DNA of 64,000 bases from Pseudomonas saponiphila (GCF_900105185.1 NZ_FNTJ01000001.1:2004501-2068500); one strand, 5' to 3'; shown: positions 37,201 to 47,232, numbered from the stretch's first letter. Notes: a model not told the origin generated them from the letters alone. Numbers and translations are program-made.

Positions 37201-37380
37201 AGGGGAGGTGGCTGCGCCGAAGAGGCATTGGTGCATGTGGCGCTGCTGCTCAAATGCGCCGAAGAGGTCTGCGATGACATCACCCAGCAGGGCAGCGGCC
37301 TGGAGCGCGGGCTGATCTGGCCCATGGCGCATTCGGTGGAGATGGCCCGTGCGGTGCTGGAGGAGACCGGCCGGTTGTAG
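37201..37380 (+). pseudogene. C-terminal remnant of a small DUF3077-like Pseudomonas protein
   Basis: The frame, open but without a plausible start, reads ALVHVALLLKCAEEVCDDIT and SVEMARAVLEETGRL, ending in TAG at 37378-37380. The pattern (Cys-Ala-Glu helix, Met-Ala-Lys/Arg-Ala-Val/Leu-Leu helix) resembles the tails of small DUF3077/DUF6124-type proteins common in Pseudomonas. The N-terminal part is missing, and the stop codon lies inside the first REP of array B. Confidence 0.5.
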
Positions 37381-37890
37381 GAGCCGGCTTGCCGGCGAAG
37401 AGGCCCGCAAGGCATGCGTCGCCTGGGCCGACGCCTTCGCTGGCAAGCCAGCTCCTACGGAGGGCCAACTGCCACACACTCGCTGTAGGAGCCGGCTTGC
37501 CGGCGAAGAGGCCCGCAAGGCATGCATCGCCTGGGCTGACGCCTTCGCTGGCAAGCCAGCTCCTACGGAGGACCAACAGCCACACACTCGCTGTAGGAGC
37601 CGGCTTGCCGGCGAAGAGGCCCGCAAGGCATGCGTCGCCTGGGCTGACGCCTTCGCTGGCGAGCCAGCTCCTACGGAGGACCAACAGCCACACACTCGCT
37701 GTAGGAGCCGGCTTGCCGGCGAAGAGGTCCGCAAGGCTTGCATCGCCTGGGCTGACGCCTTCGCTGGCAAGCCAGCTCCTACGGAGGACCAACTGCCACA
37801 CACTCGCTGTAGGAGCCGGCTTGCCGGCGAAGAGGCCCGCAAGGCATGCATCGCCTGGGCTGACGCCTTCGCTGGCAAGCCAGCTCCTAC
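37377..37890. repeat. REP/BIME array B, five units of 108 bp
   Basis: Units begin at 37377, 37485, 37593, 37701 and 37809, an exact 108-bp period. Each holds GTAGGAGCCGGCTTGCCGGC, a ~40-bp spacer, GCTGGCAAGCCAGCTCCTAC and a linker ending CACACTCGCT. The reverse complement has the same layout as array A near 1.8-2.3 kb. Because 108 is divisible by three, several long open frames cross the array; none is believable as a gene. Confidence 0.95.
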
Positions 37891-38081
37891 GGGGCAGGCC
37901 GGCCGCAAGGCCGCCGTTGCGCGTGATCTGTGTGCACCCGCACTTTAGTTCTGGTCCGATCCTCCGCCTTTCGGGCCTCGGCTATAAAGTTCGCCACAAC
38001 CCACCGCTGGCGGTTCCCTGAATGTTGCTCGCCATGCCTTGGTGATTTTCCAGTGCTTTTTTCACTGTTAACCTTGCCGCC

Positions 38082-38468
38082 ATGACCCCTGCCATCACTC
38101 ACCGCCCTCACATTGCCTGGACGCTGTATTTCTGCGTGCTGTTCAACGTGTTCGTCTGCGGTCTGGGTCATGGACAGATGGCCGCGCTGGAAATCACGGG
38201 TGTAGGCGGGCAGTTCTGTCACGCCTTGGGCGAATCGGCATCGACCCTGGGTGACGACTCCAGCGACCAGACCGCCCCCAGCACCATGGGGGCTTTTGTC
38301 TGTCCCCTGTGTTCGGCGGTGAGCCTGGGCCTGGGGCTGTTGTTCTGCCTGGCCTGGCTGCTGCTGGACCGGCGCCGGACGCGGCTCAAGATCGAGCGGC
38401 GCAGCAAGGCGCCGCCGCGTTGTTCCTGGCCTCCGCTCAATCCTCGAGCTCCCCCTCTGAGCGCCTAG
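38082..38468 (+). CDS. DUF2946 family protein
   Basis: A 128-residue protein with an N-terminal hydrophobic segment (~10-30) and the DUF2946 hallmark CPLC within GAFVCPLCSAVSLGLGLLF, just before a second membrane segment. DUF2946 proteins are often encoded with TonB receptors and PepSY proteins in copper-linked clusters. It is followed after 117 bp by such a receptor. Function unknown; metal sensing or handling at the membrane by the Cys pair is an inference. Confidence 0.75.
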   Translation: MTPAITHRPHIAWTLYFCVLFNVFVCGLGHGQMAALEITGVGGQFCHALGESASTLGDDSSDQTAPSTMGAFVCPLCSAVSLGLGLLFCLAWLLLDRRRTRLKIERRSKAPPRCSWPPLNPRAPPLSA

Positions 38469-38585
38469 CGCTGCTTGGCGACGGCCCTGGGTGCCGCGCC
38501 TTTTTTCTGCTCCCGATCCTGAATCCGCCGTCGCGCTGGCGATGGCGGCCGGGGGCTGTTCGATGATTTTTTCGAGTCCGAGTCC

Positions 38586-40754
38586 ATGAAGTACTCCTAT
38601 CGCTCCTCCAGTTGCGCGGCGCTGTGCTGCGTCCTGTCGTTCAATGTCCTGGCCGATGCTCCGCTGCAATTGCCGCAGATGCGCATCAGCGCCGACGAGC
38701 TGCCGCAACCCGGCCTGCAACTCGATACCCAGACCAGCACCGGCTCGCGCCTGGGCCTGACCCCGCGGGAAACCCCAGCGACGGTCAATGTGGTCAACCG
38801 CCAGCAGATCGAGCAGCGTGGCGCCGCCAACACCCAGGACATCCTGGCCAGCGTGCCGGGGATGAACGCGGCTTCATCGCCGGGCATTCCGGGGTTCGTT
38901 TCCTATCGCGGGTTTTCCGGGCCGCAGATCACCCAGCTGTTCAACGGCATCAGCGTGCAATACGACTCCATCGCCGCGCGTCCCGTGGACAGCTGGATCT
39001 ACGACCGGGTCGAGGCGGTGGGCGGGCCGTCGAGCTTTCTCTATGGCACCGGCGCGGTGGGCGGTTCGATCAACTACATCACCAAGCTGCCATCGCGCAC
39101 CGAGTCGTTCAATGAAGGGCGGGTCAGCTATGGCTCCTTCGACAGCCGCGAAACCGCCTTTGGCTTCAACCATGCGCTGAACGACGGCGCCGGGCCGCGG
39201 CACTACGCGCGCTTCGATGTCAGCCACACCAGCAGCAACGGTTATGTCGACCGCGAGCAGCGCGATGCCTGGACCACGGCGTTTTCCCTGTTGACGGATT
39301 TCAACGACCAGCTGTCCCACACCCTGGCCTACGAGTACCAGGACGAACGCGTCGACAGCCCTTACTGGGGCACCCCGGCGCTGAATCCGCTGGGCGGCAA
39401 GATGGAGGTGGACAAGAGCCGGCGTTTCGAGAACTACAACGTCAGCGACGGCCGCTATGAACAGCGGGTGCAGTGGCTGCGCTCGATCATCGATTATCAG
39501 CTCGATGAGCGCACGTCGCTGCGCAACACCCTGTACCACTACAACGCCGATCGCGAATACCGCAACCTGGAAAACTACGCCTACAAGAGTGACAACAGCC
39601 AGGTGGTGCGTTCCGGCATCCTGCTTCAGCGCCACGCCCAGGAACTCAACGGCAACCGTTTCGAGCTGATGCATCACAACAGCCTGTTCGGCCTCGACAG
39701 CCAGTGGTCGGCGGGCATCGACTACAGCCACAACGTGATGAGCAACTACCCGCGCTCGGTATCGGGCACGCTGCCTGGCGTTGCGCCGGGCGACTTCGAT
39801 CCGGGCAGTTTCTGGGACTTGCCGGGCATGCAACGCGGTTTCGAGAAGAACCGCCGCAACCAGGTGGACACCTGGGCCATGTTCCTGGAAAACCGCCTGC
39901 AACTGACCGATCGCCTGTCCCTGCTCAGCGGCCTGCGCCATGACCAGATCGACCTGCAAGTGACCAACTACCGCGCCGTCACCGAGGCCAACCCGGCGTT
40001 CTTCCAGCGCAAGTACCGGCCCACCACCGGGCGCCTGGGGCTGGTCTACGAGCTGACTCCGGCGGCCAACGTCTACGTGCAATACAGCACCGCCGCCGAC
40101 CCGCCGTCGGGCATCCTGACCACCGCCAGCTACGGTCAGGTGCGCGACTTTGACCTCAGCACCGGCAACCAGTGGGAGATCGGCAGCAAGCTGGATTTCC
40201 TCGAGGGCCGTGGCTCGGCGACCCTGGCCGCCTACCGCATCGAACGCAAGAACCTGTCCACCGCCGACCCGAGCAACCCCGGCAGTAGCCAGCCGGTGGG
40301 CCAGCAATCGTCCCGCGGTGTGGAGCTGGCGGCTTCGTTGCGGGTCACGCCCAAGCTGTTGGCCGAGGGCAACCTGGCCTATGTCGATGCCCAGTACGAC
40401 GAGTTCTATGAAAACGTCGGCGGCCGACCGGTGTCGCGCAAGGGCAACAGCCCCACCAATACCCCGGACAAAGTGGCCAACCTGTGGCTGAGCTACGACA
40501 TTGCCCCGTCCTGGCAGGTGGGCGGCGATGCGCGCTACGTGTCGTCGATGTATGCCAATGCGGCCAACACCCGCTATGCGCCGGCCTACACGATCTTCGG
40601 CGCATTCGTCGGCTACCAGCTCAACGCCGATACGCGGATCACCGGCCGGGTGCGCAACCTCACCGATCAGGTCTACGCCCGCACCACGGGGCAAACCCAG
40701 CTGTACCTGGGGGCGCCACGGACCTTCGAGCTGGCGCTGCAAACGCGCTTTTAA
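38586..40754 (+). CDS. TonB-dependent receptor (siderophore or copper-related)
   Basis: A 722-residue outer-membrane receptor. It has a short signal peptide (~1-24, ending VLADA), a plug (GSRLGLTPRETPATVNVVNRQQIE, ~50-165) and a barrel ending in aromatic Phe (LALQTRF). It lacks the N-terminal signalling domain seen in FpvA, so no sigma pathway is expected. The plug resembles ferrisiderophore receptors. Flanking DUF2946 and PepSY genes suggest a dedicated uptake/reduction unit, but the substrate cannot be read from sequence. No Fur box was recognised upstream. Confidence 0.9.
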   Translation: MKYSYRSSSCAALCCVLSFNVLADAPLQLPQMRISADELPQPGLQLDTQTSTGSRLGLTPRETPATVNVVNRQQIEQRGAANTQDILASVPGMNAASSPGIPGFVSYRGFSGPQITQLFNGISVQYDSIAARPVDSWIYDRVEAVGGPSSFLYGTGAVGGSINYITKLPSRTESFNEGRVSYGSFDSRETAFGFNHALNDGAGPRHYARFDVSHTSSNGYVDREQRDAWTTAFSLLTDFNDQLSHTLAYEYQDERVDSPYWGTPALNPLGGKMEVDKSRRFENYNVSDGRYEQRVQWLRSIIDYQLDERTSLRNTLYHYNADREYRNLENYAYKSDNSQVVRSGILLQRHAQELNGNRFELMHHNSLFGLDSQWSAGIDYSHNVMSNYPRSVSGTLPGVAPGDFDPGSFWDLPGMQRGFEKNRRNQVDTWAMFLENRLQLTDRLSLLSGLRHDQIDLQVTNYRAVTEANPAFFQRKYRPTTGRLGLVYELTPAANVYVQYSTAADPPSGILTTASYGQVRDFDLSTGNQWEIGSKLDFLEGRGSATLAAYRIERKNLSTADPSNPGSSQPVGQQSSRGVELAASLRVTPKLLAEGNLAYVDAQYDEFYENVGGRPVSRKGNSPTNTPDKVANLWLSYDIAPSWQVGGDARYVSSMYANAANTRYAPAYTIFGAFVGYQLNADTRITGRVRNLTDQVYARTTGQTQLYLGAPRTFELALQTRF

Positions 40755-40840
40755 CCTGAGCCAGCGGGGCGCCCGACAGCGCCCCGCGCCTCTGTGAGAG
40801 GCCTGTTCCGTGAGATGCCTGTTTTTGTGAGATGCCTGCG

Positions 40841-42325
40841 ATGAAGCGTTATCTGTACCTCTGGCATCGCTGGCTGGGCATTGTTGCCTGCCTGTTCATG
40901 GCCCTGTGGTTTATTTCCGGGGTGGTGATGCTGTATGTCGGCTACCCCAAGCTGACCCCCGCCGAGCGTCTGGCGCATTTGCCGGTGCTGGCCCTGGAGA
41001 AGGGGAGCGTCGACCTGGAGCAGGTGCTGCACGCCGCCGATCCCGAACAGGCGCCGACGAGCATCCGCCTGACCACGGTGGCCGGTGCGCCGCGTTACAT
41101 CCTCGAATACCCGGGGCTGCGCAAGGTGGCGATCGAGGCCGACAGCGGCCTGCAGGCGCTGCCTACTGATCAGGTCGAGGCCCTGGCCGCGGCCCGGCAG
41201 TTCGCCCCGGGTGTGGCGGTGCGCGATCGTGGCGCGGTGCAGGGCGACATGTGGAGCCAGTCCCGGGCCCTGGACGCCGACCGGCCCTTGTACCGGGTGG
41301 CCATCGCCGATGCCGAGCGGCGCCTGTTGTATGTCTCCGGCAGCACCGGCGAGGTGGTGCGCGACGCCACCGCCACCGAGCGCGGCTGGAACTGGATCGG
41401 GGCCTGGCTGCACTGGCTGTACCCGCTGCGGGGCATCGGCATCGACGGCGCCTGGGGGCCGATCGTGACCTATCTGTCCCTGGCCGCGACCCTGATGGCC
41501 GTGCTCGGCCTGGCCGTGGGCCTGCTGCGCTGGCGCTTCACGCGCACTTACCGCAGCGGCTCGCACTCGCCTTACCAGGGCGTTGCCCGTTGGCATCATG
41601 TGGGAGGCCTGTTGTTCGGCGTGCTGCTGATTACCTGGATCTTCAGCGGCCTGATGTCGATGAACCCGTGGAAGCTCTTCAGCAGCGCCCAGCCCCTGTC
41701 GGTGGCGGCCTACCAGGGCGGCCCGCTGAACGCGGCGGCCTTTCCCCTCGGGGCCGATGAAGCCCTGCGGCGCTTTGCCGAGGATGGCCTGCGGGTCCGG
41801 GAACTGGAGTGGCGGATGATCGGCGGCAAGGGCTATGTCATCGGTTACGACAGCGCCGGGCGCACGCGGATTCTGTCCATGGCCGATGGGCGGGTACTGC
41901 TCCAGTTCAACCCGGGCACTCTGCAACAAGCGGCCTGGGCCATCCGCCCCGAGCGGCCGATGATCGTCCAGCAACTGGCGGCCTACGACTTCTATTACTA
42001 CGCCCGCGAACCCCACAGCATGATGGGCCACCTGGAGCAGCGCCTGCCGGTGCTGCGGGTGCGCTTCGACGACCCGGCCCGGACCTGGCTGCACCTGGAC
42101 CTGCACACCGGCGCGGTGGTCAGCCAACTGGATCAACCGCGCCGCGCCTCGCGCTGGTTGTTCGGTCTGCTGCACAGCTGGGACTGGCTGCCCCTGCTGG
42201 CCAACCGGCCGTTGTGGGATCTGTGGATGATCCTGTTCAGCGCTGGTGGCCTGCTGATCAGCGGCACCGGGATGGTGCTGGGCTGGCGGCGATTGGGACG
42301 CTCGCTAAAGTGGGGCAGGAGGTAA
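40841..42325 (+). CDS. PepSY-domain inner-membrane protein
   Basis: A 494-residue PepSY-associated membrane protein with four main membrane segments: RYLYLWHRWLGIVACLFMAL near 5-25, then ~210-235, ~265-285 and ~455-475. The conserved WHRWLG and RWHHVGGL histidines are typical of proteins suspected to carry heme or transfer electrons, as with FoxB-like siderophore reductases. It would act at the inner membrane downstream of the adjacent receptor. The ATG at 40841 is preferred over 40832, because the family begins MKRYLYLWHRW. Confidence 0.85.
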   Translation: MKRYLYLWHRWLGIVACLFMALWFISGVVMLYVGYPKLTPAERLAHLPVLALEKGSVDLEQVLHAADPEQAPTSIRLTTVAGAPRYILEYPGLRKVAIEADSGLQALPTDQVEALAAARQFAPGVAVRDRGAVQGDMWSQSRALDADRPLYRVAIADAERRLLYVSGSTGEVVRDATATERGWNWIGAWLHWLYPLRGIGIDGAWGPIVTYLSLAATLMAVLGLAVGLLRWRFTRTYRSGSHSPYQGVARWHHVGGLLFGVLLITWIFSGLMSMNPWKLFSSAQPLSVAAYQGGPLNAAAFPLGADEALRRFAEDGLRVRELEWRMIGGKGYVIGYDSAGRTRILSMADGRVLLQFNPGTLQQAAWAIRPERPMIVQQLAAYDFYYYAREPHSMMGHLEQRLPVLRVRFDDPARTWLHLDLHTGAVVSQLDQPRRASRWLFGLLHSWDWLPLLANRPLWDLWMILFSAGGLLISGTGMVLGWRRLGRSLKWGRR

Positions 42326-42518
42326 GTGCTCGGCCCCGGAGCCTGATGGGGGTCATGTATCTGAGCGGAATTTCAGATAGGTCCTATGAGCCTCATGTGT
42401 CGCTGCTTGTTAAGTTGCAGGGCCCATTTTGCGCAATCGCTCCACAGTCGACGATTTTCTCGTCGCCTTGGAGCGTTTCGGTTGATGGAATCAGCCGCAA
42501 CACGTCAAGGAGCGACCC

Positions 42519-44558
42519 ATGTTCAGCCCGGCCGACCAGACCCACTTCAGCCTGGACATCCAAGGCATCCAGCACGACTTCCAGGTGCTTGCGTTCAGGG
42601 GCACCGAAGCCATCAGCCAGCCGTTTCGCTTCGACCTGCAACTGGTCAGCGAACGCCCCTTCATCGACCTTGAACCGCTGCTGCACCAACCGGCCTTTCT
42701 CGCCTTCGATCCCCAGGGCCACGGCGTCCACGGGCTGATCCAGCGCATCGCTCAGGGCGACGCCGGCAAGCGTCTGAGCCGCTACAGCCTGTCGCTGCTG
42801 CCGCAGCTGGATTACCTGCGCCATCGCAGCAACCAGCGGATCTTCCAGCAGCTCTCGGCGCCGCAGATCATCGCCCTGATCCTCGAAGAGCACGGCATCC
42901 TCGGCGATGCCTACCAGTTCCAGATCCAGCAGCTGTGCCCTGCGCGCGACTACTGCGTGCAGTACGACGAGAGCGACCTGCACTTCATCCAGCGCCTGTG
43001 CGAAGAGGAAGGCCTGCACTACCACTTCCAGCACAGCCGCGAAGCACATTTGCTGGTGTTCAGCGACAACCAGAGCGTGTTCCGCAAGCTTGGCCGGCCC
43101 ATCGCCTATGTGCGCGGCAGCGGGCTGGTGGCCGATGAACCGGTGATCAAGGGCTTCAACGTGCGCCTGGAATCGCGCACCAGCCGTGTGACCCGGCGCG
43201 ACTACGACTTCGAAAAGCCGCGTCTGCAAATGGAATCCGCCTACAAGCCCGAAGCCAAAAGCGCAGAGCCGGACCTGGAAGACTACGACTACCCTGGCCG
43301 CTTCACCGACCGTGAGCGTGGCAAGTTGCTCAGCCAGCGGGCCCTGGAACGCCATCGCGCCGACTACCTGCAAGCCGCAGGCTGGGGCGATGAACCTCGA
43401 CTGGCCAGCGGGCATTTCCTGGAACTGTCCGATCACCCGCGCCAGGAGTGGAACGACCTCTGGCTGCTGACCCAGGTCACCCACGAAGGCCAGCAGCCCC
43501 AGGTGCTGGAGGAGTCGATCACCAGCGACAGCGAGGCTGAAGACGGCTTCCAGCAGGGCTACCGCAACCGCTTTTTCGCCACCCCCTGGGACGTGTTCTT
43601 CCGCCCGCCGCTGGACCATCCCAAACCACGGGTCCTGGGCAGCCAGACCGCGGTGGTCACCGGCCCGGCAGGAGAGGAGATCCACACCGACCGGTACGGC
43701 CGGGTCAAGGTGCAGTTCCACTGGGACCGCGAAGGCCAAGGCGACGACCGCACCAGTTGCTGGCTGCGGGTAGCCTCCAGTTGGGCCGGCGACCGCTACG
43801 GCGCCATCGCCATCCCGCGCATCGGCATGGAAGTGCTGGTGGACTTCCTCGAAGGCGACCCCGACCAGCCGCTGATCAGCGGTTGTCTCTATCACCAGGA
43901 ACACCCCGTCCCCTACGAACTGCCGGCCAGCAACACCCGCAGCACCTTCAAGACCCTGAGTTCACCGGGCGGCGCGGGCTTCAACGAAGTGCGCATCGAA
44001 GACAAGCAAGGCGCCGAACAGATCTTCGTCCACGCCCAGCGCGACTGGGATGAAAACATCCAGAACGACCAGAAGATTCGCGTTGGCCACGAGCGCCACG
44101 ACAGCGTCGAGCAAAACAGTTACAGCGAATTCAAGGCTGAAGAACACCGCACCACCCACGGCGAACGCAAAGTCGAGGTCAAGGCCGACGATCACTTGAA
44201 CGTGGCGCACGACCAGCACATCAAGCTAGGCACCGCACAACTGCTAGAGGCCGGCCGCGAGATCCACCTGCAAGCGGGCCAGAAGCTGGTGATCGAAGCG
44301 GACAGTGAACTGACGGTGCAAGCCGGGGGCAGCTTTATCAAGCTCGACGCCAGCGGCATCAGCGTGAATGGGGCGCTGCTCAAGGTGAATGCGGGGGGCG
44401 CTGCGGGTGCTGGCTCGGGCATTGGAGTCCAGCCGCCGGTGCTGCCCGGCGTGGCGGATAAGGATAAGGCGGGGGGCTTGATGGAGAAGGCCTTGGTGAA
44501 TCCATTACAAGAGCCGATCAAGCCTCAACTGCAACGGCTGATCAATTTCTCCGGCTGA
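42519..44558 (+). CDS. vgrG: VgrG, type VI secretion spike protein
   Basis: A 679-residue VgrG. The gp27-like base (HFSLDIQGIQHDFQVLAF...RPFIDLEPLLHQPAFL) runs to ~380. The OB-fold and gp5-like needle follow (EIHTDRYGRVKVQFHWDREG, RIGMEVLVDFLEGDPDQPLISG). A DUF2345-like beta-helix comes next, then a short tail (LNPLQEPIKPQLQRLI-like end). It punctures target cells and carries effectors. AAGGAGC precedes the ATG. The effector gene begins 37 bp downstream, so it probably loads on this spike. No T6SS structural genes are here: an orphan VgrG island. Confidence 0.94.
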   Translation: MFSPADQTHFSLDIQGIQHDFQVLAFRGTEAISQPFRFDLQLVSERPFIDLEPLLHQPAFLAFDPQGHGVHGLIQRIAQGDAGKRLSRYSLSLLPQLDYLRHRSNQRIFQQLSAPQIIALILEEHGILGDAYQFQIQQLCPARDYCVQYDESDLHFIQRLCEEEGLHYHFQHSREAHLLVFSDNQSVFRKLGRPIAYVRGSGLVADEPVIKGFNVRLESRTSRVTRRDYDFEKPRLQMESAYKPEAKSAEPDLEDYDYPGRFTDRERGKLLSQRALERHRADYLQAAGWGDEPRLASGHFLELSDHPRQEWNDLWLLTQVTHEGQQPQVLEESITSDSEAEDGFQQGYRNRFFATPWDVFFRPPLDHPKPRVLGSQTAVVTGPAGEEIHTDRYGRVKVQFHWDREGQGDDRTSCWLRVASSWAGDRYGAIAIPRIGMEVLVDFLEGDPDQPLISGCLYHQEHPVPYELPASNTRSTFKTLSSPGGAGFNEVRIEDKQGAEQIFVHAQRDWDENIQNDQKIRVGHERHDSVEQNSYSEFKAEEHRTTHGERKVEVKADDHLNVAHDQHIKLGTAQLLEAGREIHLQAGQKLVIEADSELTVQAGGSFIKLDASGISVNGALLKVNAGGAAGAGSGIGVQPPVLPGVADKDKAGGLMEKALVNPLQEPIKPQLQRLINFSG

Positions 44559-44595
44559 TGAAGACTCCCCAGGTACAGGGGGCAAGGACGAAGTC

Positions 44596-47232
44596 ATGAC
44601 AGAGGCATCGGGCAACCAGAAGACAATCAATAGAGTAGAGAACTGGGTATTTCCACTGAAAGTGGGAACGACCCGGTCGCTAGATCCACAGCAGTATTAC
44701 AAGGCCTTGGCCAAGGCCGAAGATGGTTTCTACCCCATAGGTGCCAACGGCCTTTGGCATGGTGGTGTGCATTTCGATGACGCCAGCGGACTGGTTTCAG
44801 ACAAGACTGAAGTTCGTTGCATCGCTGACGGCGAGGTGGTGGCGTATCGAATTGACAAGACTTATCCGGTATCCGAGTACGGTTCGAAGAGAGCGCCATT
44901 TTCCACAGGCTTTGTGCTGGTCAGACACCGCCTTGAGCTCCCTGCACCGCCCGCGCCAGCTGCCACTGCAGAAGAGGCCTCAGCTTCTTCCTCGGTAGCG
45001 GGCCCCAGCCTGATTTTCTTTAGTCTGTACATGCATTTGCTGGATTGGCAGGGCTATCAAACCAGTCCAGAACTCAAGCGCCCCAGCTTCTGGAAAACCA
45101 CCTATAAGGTCAAAACGGCAGCATCCGACAAACTGCTCGGGCTTAGGGTTCGTAGCAGCACCTCTGGTGGTAACACGCCAATATTGACGGTATTGCCTCG
45201 CGGAACGACGGTGTTCACCAAACCTGCACCCGATACTCAGAAATGGCTGGAAGTGCTCGACGTCATACCGGCGGTAGCCGAACTGGCAGAGCAGACTGGC
45301 TGGGTATACAAGGAAGAAATGCAGCGTATTTCTGCAGATCAATACTTTGTGGGGGACAAGGCCCGGGATCTTCCACGGGAGCAGAAAAATGGAGCAATTG
45401 TGCGTGATGCTTTTGCCCAGGGAAGGCCAATAGGCTTTCTGCCGGTAGGCACGCAAATCACAATCAGTGACGAAAAGAACGCTGGCAAATACCGTAAGTT
45501 GCTCGAAATTATCAATGGCCAGTCCATACCTCTTCTTGTTCCAGATGTTGATGGAGTGATTTCGGGATATGTCTCTCTTGATCTTCTGGACGCAACTAGC
45601 ACACCGGAGGATATGGACAAGGTTGTCCCTTTGAAAACGGCTTATGAAGTCAAGGCGGGCGAACTTCTTGGGCATGTGGGCAAGTATCAGAATCAATCGG
45701 ACTCCGCGCCGAAGAATCTGCTGCATCTGGAAGTGTTTAGCTGTGAAGACGTCAAGACGTTTATCCAACAGAGTCGATCCAGAGCGGCCAACTTGCCTGC
45801 AAAGGACAGGACCCTGGTCAAGGTCTCAAAGGGCGCAAAGCTGATCAGCCATGTGGCGGGTATGAATGCAACAACCCCACCCAAGGCATCCGACCCAGGT
45901 CAGCAGATTGGTTATGACCTGGTGATCCCGTTGCAGGTGTTGGAGGCTTTACCCTCTGAGAGGAAGATCAAGGCGCCGGTGGTCATGGGCGGCCTGACCA
46001 CTTACACATACTGGTGGCACCTTGAGGGCGTACTAGCTGATACCTCGGGTAACGCCATCAGTGGCTGGTTTGCTGAACCGGATATCGGGCTATCGCGACA
46101 TTCGTCTTTTGAATGGGAGGGTTTTACTTTCATTGAAGAAACAGTCAGCCATGTTGAGCACTACGCTGCCTTTCTGGAGGCACAGAAAGAACTTACGGAA
46201 GAAGAGCTTGCGACTTATCAGCCTGAAGTTGTGAAGGCTGGAGCAGGCCCCGTCACACAGTCCCTGTACAAAATTCTTGATAAGGATGGTGATAAAAAGC
46301 TACCTCCCAAGGAAGTAAGGGAGGTACTCAGCAAACCTTGGTTCTCCCAACCGGTTTCGCAGATGCTTACGACGTATCAAAGCGAGTGGCACTACAAAAA
46401 GGAAAGCTGGGACTCCTTGGATAAACTAATGAGGCACAGTGAGTCAGAGTCCAATAAAGGTTGGGCTGAAGAGAAGAAACGGATTCAGAGTTTGAGTTGG
46501 TGGTCGCCGTTAATGGGGGGAGAAGGAGGCTGTGAGAGTGGTAGATGTTGGTATATTCATCCAGTAGGTCTTTTTTCTAACGCACGCAGCTTGAAGCAGC
46601 ACCCTGAAATATTTATTGGCGGCGCGAAAGTAGAGCTTGAGTTTTTAGAATTGTATGACGGCTCGATAATTGAAGAGGATGATTATATTGCAGCAGCGGA
46701 TGCTCTTGGGTGTGAAGTTGAAGCAGTAAAGGCTGTCGCCATTACAGAAACAGCGTCATCAGGTAGCTATTTCACAAAGGCCGGGGATGATGAAGTTACA
46801 GCCATACTTTTTGAAAGGCATTATTTTCATCGGTTGACTAATGGTCAGTTCGACTCGTCGGATCCTGATATATCGTCTAGTAGTAGGGGCGGATATGGTA
46901 CGTACTCAGCGCAATATGGGAAATTAATCAGGGCATATCGATTGAGTGCAAGCGCAGCTCTGAAATCAGCATCGTGGGGGCGTTTCCAGATTATGGGCAA
47001 GAATTTTTCTAGTGCTGGGTATTTATCGGTTGAGGAGTTTGTACAGGACCTTAGTCGTTCAGAAAAAAATCATCTGAAAGCATTTGTAAATTTCGTTAAG
47101 GCTGATTCGGTCTTGTCTTCTGCAATTGTGCAAAAGGATTGGTTGAGTTTTGCACTTAGATACAATGGCCCTGCTCAAGATGGATATGATGTCAGAATGA
47201 TGAATAACTATAATTTGCTTAAGGGTATTTGA
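44596..47232 (+). CDS. T6SS peptidoglycan-targeting effector: split M23-like domain, EF-hand-like linker, muramidase
   Basis: An 878-residue protein directly after vgrG. Residues ~50-150 look like an M23/LytM N-terminal half (LWHGGVHFDD, CIADGEVVAY, FFSLYMHL). SH3-like segments follow. A second M23 part at ~345-395 (VKAGELLGHVGKYQ, LLHLEVF) replaces the first His of the expected HxH, so peptidase activity is doubtful. An EF-hand-like loop (LDKDGDKKLPPKEV) is near 560. Residues ~700-878 match DUF3380 N-acetylmuramidases (AVAITETASSGSYF, ALKSASWGRFQIMGKNF, RYNGPAQDGYD), expected to cut the glycan backbone in the target periplasm. The C-terminal third is visibly AT-rich, a sign of transfer or tip exchange. 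Confidence 0.85.
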   Translation: MTEASGNQKTINRVENWVFPLKVGTTRSLDPQQYYKALAKAEDGFYPIGANGLWHGGVHFDDASGLVSDKTEVRCIADGEVVAYRIDKTYPVSEYGSKRAPFSTGFVLVRHRLELPAPPAPAATAEEASASSSVAGPSLIFFSLYMHLLDWQGYQTSPELKRPSFWKTTYKVKTAASDKLLGLRVRSSTSGGNTPILTVLPRGTTVFTKPAPDTQKWLEVLDVIPAVAELAEQTGWVYKEEMQRISADQYFVGDKARDLPREQKNGAIVRDAFAQGRPIGFLPVGTQITISDEKNAGKYRKLLEIINGQSIPLLVPDVDGVISGYVSLDLLDATSTPEDMDKVVPLKTAYEVKAGELLGHVGKYQNQSDSAPKNLLHLEVFSCEDVKTFIQQSRSRAANLPAKDRTLVKVSKGAKLISHVAGMNATTPPKASDPGQQIGYDLVIPLQVLEALPSERKIKAPVVMGGLTTYTYWWHLEGVLADTSGNAISGWFAEPDIGLSRHSSFEWEGFTFIEETVSHVEHYAAFLEAQKELTEEELATYQPEVVKAGAGPVTQSLYKILDKDGDKKLPPKEVREVLSKPWFSQPVSQMLTTYQSEWHYKKESWDSLDKLMRHSESESNKGWAEEKKRIQSLSWWSPLMGGEGGCESGRCWYIHPVGLFSNARSLKQHPEIFIGGAKVELEFLELYDGSIIEEDDYIAAADALGCEVEAVKAVAITETASSGSYFTKAGDDEVTAILFERHYFHRLTNGQFDSSDPDISSSSRGGYGTYSAQYGKLIRAYRLSASAALKSASWGRFQIMGKNFSSAGYLSVEEFVQDLSRSEKNHLKAFVNFVKADSVLSSAIVQKDWLSFALRYNGPAQDGYDVRMMNNYNLLKGI

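Noticed and set aside
37081..38021. Several long overlapping open frames on both strands across REP array B, with repeated protein segments
   Set aside because: The 108-bp period is a multiple of three, so frames repeat without stops. The peptides merely translate REP palindromes and have no plausible starts.
38586..40754. Receptor as OprC
   Set aside because: Length and copper-linked neighbours are similar, but the plug lacks the OprC-type CxxxM motif and resembles siderophore receptors.
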